Assembly (NCBI GenBank): GCA_002404675.1 | Contig: DHKE01000038.1 | Span: 1-15,689 of the forward strand | DNA from: Porphyromonadaceae bacterium UBA4702 | GTDB taxonomy: Bacteria > Bacteroidota > Bacteroidia > Bacteroidales > Muribaculaceae | Length of the DNA: 15,689 nt | Direction of reading: 5' to 3' | Shown: piece after piece, positions 7,359-13,538 of the stretch | Layout: each line of letters opens with the position of its first letter | Numbering within the stretch: the stretch's first letter is position 1 | Notes under the pieces: model-generated | Databases searched by the model: none | What the model was told of the DNA's origin: nothing | What the model saw: only the letters and a program-made list of their open reading frames with translations | Made by a program: the position numbers and the translations under genes

Positions 7359-7640
7359 CTATTAAGGCCTTCGCATTGCCCGACTGTCAAAGAAACGAGC
7401 AACGCTGAAAGCCCCACGCCGATGCAGCATATACTATGCTCTCATTAAGCCATACGCTGTTGACGCACGGCCTGTCGAGCCATATACATGACATCCCATG
7501 AGGCGTTCCCGTTGCTTTGTTTTTGACAGTCAGTAGAGTTTGCGAAGTTCTAATAGCGTCAAAACCAAAGCGTACAGTTACGCCTTTATGTTCGTTGTCA
7601 ACCCGCCGCACCCCAACGGGGCTTTCAGCACGATATGACG
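7321..7640 (-). ncRNA. Candidate structured RNA or attenuating leader of the chaperone operon
   Basis: The segment runs from a predicted start just after a TAACTTTG box to a T6 run. It contains a perfect 12-bp long-range pairing (7618-7629 with 7404-7415, GCTGAAAGCCCC/GGGGCTTTCAGC) and a perfect 10-bp pairing (7522-7531 with 7382-7391, GACTGTCAAA/TTTGACAGTC). The two interleave, implying a pseudoknot or alternative folds. Local hairpins lie at 7567-7587 (around GCGTA/TACGC) and 7426-7440 (AGCATA-loop-TATGCT). Near the 3' end, 7392-7399 can pair with 7348-7355, overlapping the 5' arm of the terminator stem. I looked for hallmarks of tmRNA, RNase P RNA and SRP RNA and found none. It may be an independent small RNA or a 5' leader controlling the operon starting at 7257. 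Confidence 0.6.
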
Positions 7641-7643
7641 CGG

Positions 7644-7675
7644 CAAAGTTAATGAAAATTCCGCAAACTGCGAAA
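7644..7675 (-). promoter_or_regulatory. Bacteroidota-type promoter for the candidate RNA
   Basis: On the minus strand a perfect -7 box TAACTTTG (7644-7651) is preceded by TTTC (7672-7675) at 20 nt, one mismatch from the -33 TTTG consensus. Predicted transcription start is about 7640. Confidence 0.62.
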
Positions 7676-7800
7676 GCCCCGCCAAAAATATTGTCGCGCA
7701 CACGCAAAAAAATCCCCGCAAATATACAGCATCATGTCATGAGCCGCAAATGTAGGGAGGTGTGTCAAAATGCGCAGACTGCGATGATTGGGGCGGCAGG

Positions 7801-7825
7801 GTAGGGACACGGCGTGCCGTGTCCG
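7801..7825 (+). repeat. Left copy of a 25-bp inverted repeat (REP-like palindrome)
   Basis: Begins GTAGGGACACGGC and ends TGCCGTGTCCG. It contains a 9-bp self-complementary stem around a central GT. Its exact reverse complement lies at 7869-7893, 43 nt away. Confidence 0.9.
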
Positions 7826-7868
7826 CAACCAAGTCTTTGCATATCAATCGATTGTGCTTGCTCTCCTT

Positions 7869-7893
7869 CGGACACGGCACGCCGTGTCCCTAC
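7869..7893 (-). repeat. Right copy of a 25-bp inverted repeat (REP-like palindrome)
   Basis: Exact reverse complement of 7801-7825. The 43-nt spacer carries a small palindromic AT-rich stretch (ATATCAATCGATTGT). Together with the outer repeats it forms the MITE-like element. Confidence 0.9.
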
Positions 7894-7989
7894 TTGGCTG
7901 CGCCTATTTTGACACCTCCCCGAGGTTACAGTTTCTCTATCCATGCCAAATTTCATTCTAATAATCACACGTGTTTCATATAATGTTAT

Positions 7990-7997
7990 TAACTTTG
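7990..7997 (+). promoter_or_regulatory. -7 box directly in front of the small membrane-protein gene
   Basis: TAACTTTG is a perfect match to the Bacteroidota -7 consensus, only 4 nt before the ATG at 8002. Transcription would then begin at or within a base or two of the start codon. A good -33 TTTG at 19-21 nt is not present. Confidence 0.5.
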
Positions 7998-8001
7998 CAA
8001 C

Positions 8002-8421
8002 ATGATAGTAATAGAGATTATACTTGAGATTATGTCCTTCGTCGGGGCGGTGCTTAGCATCATTCTCTTCTATAAGATATGGAAGATGACTAATGATGTG
8101 GCAGAAATACATGACGAGATTTTGAACAGAAGAGTCAACCTCGGTTCGCCATCCACGTTTCCTCCAACGCCTACCAATAACCAACACGCTGCAACCGTTG
8201 CCTCGCAAGCATCTGCAAAGTTTCAAACGCCTAATCTGAAAAAAGGCGATAAGGTGACGCTTAAAGGGTATGGTGTCTGTACGTTTGAAGGCATTTGGGA
8301 CGGCAAGTATGGGTTTTACCCTATAAAGACAGACAATCTTCCATCCTCTCCCTTCCTTGTCGAAGGAGCAGAACCGTATCTGCTTATTCCAGTGAAGAAT
8401 TTGCACGAGTATTTGGCTTAG
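8002..8421 (+). CDS. Small single-pass membrane protein, unknown function
   Basis: 139 residues. The N-terminal transmembrane helix is ~2-28 (IVIEIILEIMSFVGAVLSIILFY), followed by KIWKMTNDVAEIHDEI, a short amphipathic helix pattern seen in uncharacterised Bacteroidota membrane proteins. A Pro/Thr/Gln-rich linker (~48-76) leads to a compact C-terminal domain (NLKKGDKVTLKGYGVCTF) that has the look of a small SH3-like beta barrel, based only on the GDKV..KGYG pattern. It stands alone, with the MITE-like element upstream and a strong terminator downstream. The start at 8002 gives an almost leaderless mRNA. An internal ATG at 8032 would keep most of the membrane helix and give a 30-nt leader. Function unknown. 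Confidence 0.75.
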   Translation: MIVIEIILEIMSFVGAVLSIILFYKIWKMTNDVAEIHDEILNRRVNLGSPSTFPPTPTNNQHAATVASQASAKFQTPNLKKGDKVTLKGYGVCTFEGIWDGKYGFYPIKTDNLPSSPFLVEGAEPYLLIPVKNLHEYLA

Positions 8422-8474
8422 TGCCGCCTTGCCAACAGACCACAAGTACCGCCATTGTTCATAAGTAGAAACAC

Positions 8475-8504
8475 GACAGGGTATGCCGGCTGGCATACCC
8501 TGTC
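8475..8504. terminator. Bidirectional intrinsic terminator between convergent genes
   Basis: A perfect 13-bp stem (GACAGGGTATGCC / GGCATACCCTGTC) with a 4-nt loop is followed on the plus strand by TGTTATTT. It sits between the end of the small membrane-protein gene (8421) and the convergent end of the MFS gene (8529). The stem would also form in the minus-strand transcript, although the T-run there is poor. Confidence 0.8.
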
Positions 8505-8528
8505 TGTTATTTAGCATGTGGGGGTTGA

Positions 8529-10247
8529 TTACTTGTTGGCGTTCTCGGCTTCTGAAGCGACGACTTCTTCTGCCGTTGTCGGAGCGATGTTGGGCAGCTC
8601 GAGGCCGAGGTGCTGCTTGCGGTCGATGACTTTCAGTATCAAGCCGATGATGAGCGCGGCGATGCCGAGCGCAGCAAGCATGATCAGCGCGTATGTATAG
8701 TCGTAGCTGGTTGCGGCTTTTTCGGCTTCCATTGTGCCAGCTTCTACTGCTGCGGTGATGTCCTGATTGGTGTTGTCAAGCACCTTGCCGATGAGCAGCG
8801 GGAAGAGCCACAGACCGATGTTCTGTATCCAGAAGATAAGTGCGTATGCCGAGCCGATGATCTTCGAGTCCACGAGTTTCGGCACGCTGGGCCACAGTGA
8901 GGCGGGTACGAGCGAGAATGAGGCTCCGAGCACGAGGATAGTGATGTATGCGACTGCAACACCGCCGACTGCGCTGTCGCGGAACATCGGCAGCACGAAT
9001 GCAAATGTCAGGTGGCAAGCGATGAGCAGCAGCGAGCCGAACACGAGCATCGATGCGGCCTTGCCTTTGTGGTCAACATAGTTGCCGAGAATGGGGGTGA
9101 TGCCGACTGCCAAGAGGGGGAAAACTGCGAATATCGATGCTGCTGACTGGCGCATATAGCCCATGTAGCAGTAGGTGACAAGTGCGACTACGGCAAGCGC
9201 AAGCATACCATATTTCATGCCCTTGTTCTTCGAGAAGTTGCTCGTGAACGATGCAGCTGCGACTATTATCATTATTATATACTGAACCACAGTGACAGTC
9301 TCACTGGCCCAGAATGAGCCTTCCGCAGGAGGAGTGAACGACAGGTTGCACTGGAGCATGTTGACCGCATACTTCTGGAAGGGGAAGATTGCAGAGTAGT
9401 ACAGCACACACAGCAGGGCAACAAGCCAGAAGCCGCTGCTCTTGAGGATTTTGCCGAGGTCGCTTATCTTGAACGGGTCGTCCTTTTCCTCCTCAACGCC
9501 GCTCTCCTTGTCGAGCTTGCGGTCCATGAAGAAGTAGACGATGAACATTATGAGCGCAACCATGAGCAGAACTACGCCAAAGGCAACCGAGCGAGACACC
9601 TGGATATCGCCGCCCAAGTTGGCAAATACCGGCGAGAAAATCATACAGGTGGCAACGCCAAGGCGTGCAAGCGCCATCTCGGAACCCATAGCGAGTGCCA
9701 TTTCACGGCCTTTGAACCATTTCACGATGCCGCGAGAAACGGTGATGCCGGCCATCTCCACGCCGCAGCCGAAGATCATGAAGCCGACGGCAGACAGTTT
9801 GGCAGAAGCGGGCATTTTTTCGTAGAACGGCGAGATGCCGAGCTCGTCGAAGCCGGGGATGTAGTTGAGATTTTCGGTGAACCATGTGTCAAGACTCGAG
9901 CCGATGAATGCATCGGTGAGCGCGTAATAGTTGATTGACGCGCCGACCACCATGACCGCTCCGGAAAGGATTGCAGTGAAGCGGACCCCCATCTTGTCAA
10001 GGATGATGCCTGCGAAGATGAGGAAGAATATGAACACGTTGAGGAAAGTCTCAGAACCCTGCTGTGTGCCGAAGGCGGTTGAATCCCAGCCGCGAGTGGA
10101 CTGAAGCAAGTCCTTGATAGGGGAGAGGATGTCCATAAAGATGTATGAACAGAACATGGCGAAAGCCAGCAGGCCCAACGCCGTCCAGCGCGCCCACGCC
10201 TTGTCGTTGAGCGCGACTGTGTTTTTGAGTGATTGTTGTACAGCCAT
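8529..10247 (-). CDS. MFS transporter resembling MFSD1
   Basis: 572 residues with about 12 transmembrane helices. Conserved features include LNVFIFFLIFAGIILDKMGV (the MFS motif-A position after TM2, with D-K-x-G), SRGIVKWFKGREMALAMGSE (TM5 region), FWLVALLCVLYYSAIFPF, GNYVDHKGKAA, and SLVPASLWPSVPKLVDSKII followed by GSAYALIFWIQNIGLWLFPL. The WFKGREM, YYSAIFPF, LWP and GSAY...QNIGL signatures are those I associate with eukaryotic MFSD1, a lysosomal dipeptide transporter, so uptake or export of small peptides is a reasonable guess. A long extracytoplasmic loop (~105-150) with many acidic and aromatic residues follows TM3. The C-terminus is Ala/Glu-rich. Start MAVQQSLKNTV is the first ATG after a candidate promoter; the gene is monocistronic. 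The MFS call is certain; the substrate is inferred. Confidence 0.93.
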   Translation of the reverse strand: MAVQQSLKNTVALNDKAWARWTALGLLAFAMFCSYIFMDILSPIKDLLQSTRGWDSTAFGTQQGSETFLNVFIFFLIFAGIILDKMGVRFTAILSGAVMVVGASINYYALTDAFIGSSLDTWFTENLNYIPGFDELGISPFYEKMPASAKLSAVGFMIFGCGVEMAGITVSRGIVKWFKGREMALAMGSEMALARLGVATCMIFSPVFANLGGDIQVSRSVAFGVVLLMVALIMFIVYFFMDRKLDKESGVEEEKDDPFKISDLGKILKSSGFWLVALLCVLYYSAIFPFQKYAVNMLQCNLSFTPPAEGSFWASETVTVVQYIIMIIVAAASFTSNFSKNKGMKYGMLALAVVALVTYCYMGYMRQSAASIFAVFPLLAVGITPILGNYVDHKGKAASMLVFGSLLLIACHLTFAFVLPMFRDSAVGGVAVAYITILVLGASFSLVPASLWPSVPKLVDSKIIGSAYALIFWIQNIGLWLFPLLIGKVLDNTNQDITAAVEAGTMEAEKAATSYDYTYALIMLAALGIAALIIGLILKVIDRKQHLGLELPNIAPTTAEEVVASEAENANK

Positions 10248-10292
10248 TATGTGTTGGTTTGATTAGTTCTTCCGGTACTTGGTTAAGTGGGG

Positions 10293-10300
10293 CAAATTTA
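10293..10300 (-). promoter_or_regulatory. Candidate -7 box for the MFS transporter gene
   Basis: On the minus strand TAAATTTG fits TANNTTTG and lies 45 nt upstream of the MFS start codon, predicting a leader of about 40 nt. No TTTG is found at the expected -33 distance, so strength is uncertain. Confidence 0.45.
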
Positions 10301-10446
10301 CGAATTTTATTTGGATAATCCGCCTTTTATGCCGTCAAACATCGAATACTGACACGAGAAACTTCTTATATTTCCTTGACATACCGCGAAATTCCCGAGG
10401 AAAGCCCCGAAACCGAAAAAATTTCATTCCGATTTTTGTCAAAAGT

Positions 10447-10477
10447 TTTGGCGGTTGGATAATTCTTTGTAAATTTG
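10447..10477 (+). promoter_or_regulatory. Canonical Bacteroidota promoter for the secreted-protein operon
   Basis: TTTG (10447-10450), exactly 19 nt, then TAAATTTG (10470-10477): a full match to the -33/-7 consensus of the Bacteroidota primary sigma factor. Predicted start is about 10482, giving a leader of about 127 nt before the ATG at 10609. It is divergent from the MFS promoter about 150 bp away. Confidence 0.8.
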
Positions 10478-10481
10478 CAGG

Positions 10482-10499
10482 GTGTTGCTTCGGCGACAC
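10482..10499 (+). other. UUCG-capped hairpin at the predicted mRNA 5' end
   Basis: GTGTTGC-TTCG-GCGACAC: a 7-bp stem with one G-U pair, closed by the extra-stable C(UUCG)G tetraloop. It begins at the transcription start predicted from the promoter at 10447-10477. A 5'-terminal stem of this kind could stabilise the mRNA. The rest of the leader (10500-10608) shows no other strong structure to the eye. Confidence 0.6.
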
Positions 10500-10608
10500 A
10501 AAAGCATAGGCAAGCGGACAAAGTGATACCCAATGTGCGTGCACACCTCCTGATTGCCGTCCAAGCGTGAAATATTTATATGTTCAACATTTTAATATAG
10601 TACGGCTT

Positions 10609-11685
10609 ATGAAAAAAAGTACCATTATTCTGCTGACACTCGCTTTAGGTGTCACGTTCAGCGTGGATGCGTCCATGCGCAAGGAGATGCGGCAGGAAGC
10701 TCCGCGCCGCACTCTCAGTGTCAAGCCGGTTGTAACCCCGGCGACCAACATCACCGAAAACTCGTTCACCGCCAACTGGGTGGACATGGCAGGAGCAGAC
10801 GGATACTGCGTGTTCGTATATGAACCCATCCCCGTTACAGAGGCTGGCACATACAAAGTCCTCGAGGAGAGCTTCGACCTTGTAAATCTCGGTTCTACAG
10901 TCGAACCCTACTGGCACGAAGGGTTCTCATGCACGCTCGACGGTGACTACGACTTCACATTCACACCTGACTGGACAGTCATCGGCGCGGCGTTTGCCCG
11001 CGGCATGGTGAGCGGCAACGTCTACACCCCGACAACCGATCTGACGCACAACGGCGGCAAATACCGCGTGATTCTTGAAATCGTAGGCCAGCAAGGCACA
11101 AAAATCAAGGTGACTTCATACGGCTCTACAGTTGAAACACAGGAGAAGACATGCGATGGTTTCGGTGAAAGCACTCTCAGTTTCGACTTCACAAACGGCA
11201 ACCATGAGACATATCTGTACATTGTGGACAACGGCAACGATGAAGTGACCGACCCGTCAAAAGTCTCGCTTTCATATCTCGACAAATTCACCATTGAGCA
11301 AGAGCTGAACGCCGGCGACCAGTTCCTCCGCCTCATCACAATCAACGATGGGGTGGATGCCCCGGCGACTTCATGCGACTTCAAGGACATGAAGTTCCTC
11401 AACGGCGCGAAGAACCTCTGCTATGACCTCTATGCAGCCTATTTCACATACAACGACCCGGACGACCCCTGGAACTATGACGTGGACTACAGCGAGTTCT
11501 CCGACCTGATGCACCTGACACTTGCAGAGGGCGATGGCGTGAATGAAATCGCTACTGACACAGATGCCGCAACCGAGGTGTACAACCTCGCCGGCCAGCG
11601 CATAGCATCTTCAACCGAGGGTCTCGACGCAGGCATCTACATCGTGCGCCAGGGCAACAAGACAAGCAAAGTCGCAGTGAAATAA
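10609..11685 (+). CDS. Secreted Fn3/adhesin-like protein with type IX-like C-terminal sorting domain
   Basis: 358 residues from the ATG at 10609, chosen because it opens a clear signal peptide (MKKSTIILLTLALGVTFSVDA); an upstream in-frame GTG at 10567 would bury it. Residues ~40-75 (TPATNITENSFTANWVDMAGADGYCVFVYE) match an Fn3 start as found in Bacteroidota surface adhesins. The next ~160 residues are a beta-rich jelly-roll-like region (SFDLVNLGSTVEPYW to KVSLSYLDKFTI), similar in style to cleaved-adhesin modules. A second Fn3-like remnant follows. The last ~35 residues (VYNLAGQRIASSTEGLDAGI, then YIVRQGNKTSKVAVK) have the layout of a type IX secretion C-terminal domain. It is first in a two-gene operon, 25 nt before its partner. 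Probably a surface or secreted protein; ligand unknown. Confidence 0.85.
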   Translation: MKKSTIILLTLALGVTFSVDASMRKEMRQEAPRRTLSVKPVVTPATNITENSFTANWVDMAGADGYCVFVYEPIPVTEAGTYKVLEESFDLVNLGSTVEPYWHEGFSCTLDGDYDFTFTPDWTVIGAAFARGMVSGNVYTPTTDLTHNGGKYRVILEIVGQQGTKIKVTSYGSTVETQEKTCDGFGESTLSFDFTNGNHETYLYIVDNGNDEVTDPSKVSLSYLDKFTIEQELNAGDQFLRLITINDGVDAPATSCDFKDMKFLNGAKNLCYDLYAAYFTYNDPDDPWNYDVDYSEFSDLMHLTLAEGDGVNEIATDTDAATEVYNLAGQRIASSTEGLDAGIYIVRQGNKTSKVAVK

Positions 11686-11710
11686 ACAACAACCAAATCA
11701 AGAAATAATC

Positions 11711-12595
11711 ATGAACAAGAAAACATACATGGCACTTGCTGCTGCCGCATTGCTCGCAATGCCCGCAAGTGCAGACATAGTTGAGGCGACACTCGACCTC
11801 GGCGACTACGAGAACTCGACAACAGTCATCAACAACGGCCAGGGCCAGGCTCCGTTCTACTTCTACTACGAGCACTCAGGCACACAGGTCATCTACACCT
11901 CGCAGGAAATTGCTTCGCTGTTCACCAACGGCGCGAGCATCAAATCGATTACATTCCGCTTCGGCGACCCCGCGACCACATCGTGGTATTCCTTCACCGA
12001 GTCGCTGAGATGCTACATCCAGCTCATCGACGCTGAAGAGTTCACTGTTGTTGAAAACAGGTCAAACTGGTTCAAGCCCGTCAATGCCTCAAGTGTTGCA
12101 ACTGCCACACTCAATTATGACATGGACATGATGGAAGGCATAGAAATCACCATGACATTCCCCGAACCGTTTGCTGTCACTCCAGAAGATGCGGGAAAGA
12201 GCCTCCTTGTCACTTCCGAATCAGAATGCACCGAGGGCGACCCGACACACGGACAGTACTTCAATGCATTCACATACGAGAACACCGCACGCACATACCG
12301 CGTTGCGGCATACTACAAGGATGGCTCTGCCAACTTTCAGGAGCGTGTGGACAACGGCGGCCTCATATACTACGAGACAGAGAACAGCAGCGTTTACCGC
12401 TATGACCTCCCGGTGGCACGCATCACATACACCTACGACACCGGCAGCGGCGTGAATGAGATCAACGCAGACGCAGCCGACCAGGAAGTCTATGACCTGT
12501 CAGGTCGCCGCATCGGCACATCGCTTGACGGCGTAACGCCCGGCATCTACGTAGTACGCGCCGGCGGCAAAGCCACCAAGGTAGCTGTAAAATAA
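11711..12595 (+). CDS. Secreted beta-sandwich protein with type IX-like C-terminal sorting domain
   Basis: 294 residues. The signal peptide is MNKKTYMALAAAALLAMPASA, cleaved after ASA. Residues ~24-240 are beta-rich: PFYFYYEHSGTQVIYTSQEI followed by GASIKSITFRFGD. This is a module I know from Bacteroidota surface proteins, where a Q-x-IY-x-x-x-E-I stretch is followed by I-x-x-I-x-F. No catalytic motif is visible. The tail (VYDLSGRRIGTSLDGVTPGI, then YVVRAGGKATKVAVK) is nearly the same as that of the preceding gene, including a shared GVNEI lead-in, so both are predicted to use the same export route. The 25-nt gap and lack of a promoter in between indicate co-transcription. A structural or adhesive surface role is likely but unproven. 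Confidence 0.85.
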   Translation: MNKKTYMALAAAALLAMPASADIVEATLDLGDYENSTTVINNGQGQAPFYFYYEHSGTQVIYTSQEIASLFTNGASIKSITFRFGDPATTSWYSFTESLRCYIQLIDAEEFTVVENRSNWFKPVNASSVATATLNYDMDMMEGIEITMTFPEPFAVTPEDAGKSLLVTSESECTEGDPTHGQYFNAFTYENTARTYRVAAYYKDGSANFQERVDNGGLIYYETENSSVYRYDLPVARITYTYDTGSGVNEINADAADQEVYDLSGRRIGTSLDGVTPGIYVVRAGGKATKVAVK

Positions 12596-12635
12596 ACCGA
12601 TTTGACACCCCGGCTACCGCCGGACAACCTCACAG

Positions 12636-12661
12636 AGGAGCGAGCCATACGACCCGCTCCT
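12636..12661 (+). terminator. Candidate terminator after the secreted-protein operon
   Basis: AGGAGCG / CGCTCCT stem (7 bp, 12-nt loop) followed by TTTC, 40 nt past the second stop codon. The T-run is short. The stretch 12596-12726 holds nothing else I can name. Confidence 0.5.
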
Positions 12662-12726
12662 TTCACCATATCTAAAGCAGATGCCTCCGTGTACTTGGAA
12701 ACCTAATCAATGTACATCAAAAGGGG

Positions 12727-12757
12727 TTGCAACAGCCAGCGCGTTTTTGTAAATTCG
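12727..12757 (+). promoter_or_regulatory. Candidate promoter for trmN6
   Basis: TAAATTCG (12750-12757), one base from TANNTTTG, with TTGC 19 nt upstream in place of TTTG. Predicted start is about 12762. That excludes the TTG at 12727 as start codon and favours GTG at 12784. Confidence 0.5.
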
Positions 12758-12783
12758 CGGTTGAAATAACTAACAGCGAAATT

Positions 12784-13515
12784 GTGAAGGAGCGAGTGTT
12801 CAGATTCAAGCGTTTCAGCGTGGCGCATTCGCGCAGCGCGATGAAGGTGGGCGTTGACGGCGTGCTTGTCGGCGCATGGGCTGACGTGTCTGGCGCAAAG
12901 TCAATTCTCGATGCGGGCTGCGGCTGCGGTTTGATTGCCCTGATGTGCGCCCAAAGAAATGAGTCGGCAGTCGTAGACGCGGTCGAAGTTGACAGTGTGG
13001 CGGCTGCGGAGGCGGCGGACAATTTCCGCATATCGCCTTGGGCTGAACGCCTGAAGGTCTTTTGCGCTGACATCAACGAGCATCAGCCGCCGCTCGCTGG
13101 CGCGTATGACCATATCGTTTCCAACCCACCGTTTTTTGATTCGGGTGTGACGCAGATTGATACCGGCCGCCAGTTGGCGCGTCACGTTTCGGCGTTCAGC
13201 CCAATATCGCTTATTGCCGTGGCTGACAGGCTGCTGGCTGACAACGGCAGGTTGACGATGATATTCCCGAAGGAAGAATATGATAAGATTGCCGGAGAGG
13301 CTCAGCGACGCGGATTTGCTGTTTCGCGTGTATGCCATGTACGCGGCAGGGAGGACAGGCCTGTGAAGCGGACGCTGTGCCAACTATGCCGAGTAGGTGC
13401 ATCAGAGGCGGCTGTTGCAGAGCCAGCCACGGACTTGCTGACCCTCGAAATTTCACCCGGCCTGCCGACACCCGAGTATCAGGCATTGTGCAAAGACTTC
13501 TATCTCAAGTTCTGA
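12784..13515 (+). CDS. trmN6: tRNA1(Val) adenine-37 N6-methyltransferase
   Basis: 243 residues from GTG at 12784, close to E. coli YfiC/TrmN6 (245). The pattern is the same throughout: FRFKRFSVAHSRSAMKVGVD (compare FKQFFVAHDRCAMKVGTD), GVLVGAWADV, SAM-binding motif I LDAGCGCGLIALM, acidic VEVD ending strand 2, AADNFRISPWAERL, and the catalytic motif SNPPFF that marks N6-adenine methyltransferases. The C-terminus ALCKDFYLKF fits the family end. The enzyme would methylate A37 of tRNA-Val in the cytoplasm using SAM. An in-frame extension up to TTG 12727 exists, but its residues do not resemble the family and it overlaps the predicted promoter. It lies 23 nt upstream of umuC and is probably co-transcribed with it. 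Confidence 0.9.
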   Translation: MKERVFRFKRFSVAHSRSAMKVGVDGVLVGAWADVSGAKSILDAGCGCGLIALMCAQRNESAVVDAVEVDSVAAAEAADNFRISPWAERLKVFCADINEHQPPLAGAYDHIVSNPPFFDSGVTQIDTGRQLARHVSAFSPISLIAVADRLLADNGRLTMIFPKEEYDKIAGEAQRRGFAVSRVCHVRGREDRPVKRTLCQLCRVGASEAAVAEPATDLLTLEISPGLPTPEYQALCKDFYLKF

Positions 13516-13538
13516 ATGTGATAATCAAAGGATGTGAA

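Larger units (their letters stand above)
7755..7920. mobile_element. MITE-like element of nested inverted repeats
   Basis: About 166 bp without a gene. The imperfect outer terminal repeats are 7755-7777 (GGGAGGTGTGTCAAAATG, then CGCAG) and 7898-7920 (complement GGGAGGTGTCAAAATAGG, then CGCAG). Inside are two 25-bp arms (7801-7825 and 7869-7893) that are perfect inverted copies. Each arm is itself a near-palindrome, ACACGGC-GT-GCCGTGT. The whole could fold as a cruciform or a long RNA hairpin. The GTAGGGACACGGCGTGCCGT core has the form of REP/RAYT-type repeats, and the outer ends look like IS terminal repeats. No transposase and no clear target duplication is visible. Confidence 0.7.

Noticed and set aside
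7321..7640. Identity as tmRNA, RNase P RNA, SRP RNA or 6S RNA
   Set aside because: There is no tRNA-like acceptor/TPsiC end or tag ORF ending in LAA, no GAGGAAAGTCC core, and no GGAAGG-AGCAGCC SRP loop. The length and layout do not suggest a 6S rod. I leave it unnamed.
7387..7707. 106-codon minus-strand ORF inside the candidate RNA region
   Set aside because: The translation resembles no family I know and its coding start lies upstream of the predicted promoter start. The region is better explained by paired RNA stems.
7801..7893. Two repeats considered as a CRISPR fragment
   Set aside because: The copies are inverted, not direct, only two exist, and they lie within longer outer inverted repeats with no cas genes nearby.
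7765..8517. 250-codon minus-strand ORF through the MITE-like element and the gene at 8002
   Set aside because: It spans the repeat arms and runs antisense to a convincing membrane-protein gene. Its translation is low in family-like features.
10335..10544. 69-codon minus-strand ORF between the MFS gene and the secreted-protein operon
   Set aside because: It runs antisense across the consensus promoter and the 5' hairpin, has no recognisable start signal, and has an unremarkable basic composition.
10567..10608. Upstream GTG start for the first secreted protein
   Set aside because: It would add 14 residues in front of a textbook signal peptide that begins at ATG 10609.
13332..13538. N-terminal extension of umuC back into trmN6
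   Set aside because: The extension overlaps trmN6 in another frame. The family start GLADCNNF and a Shine-Dalgarno fit ATG 13539.
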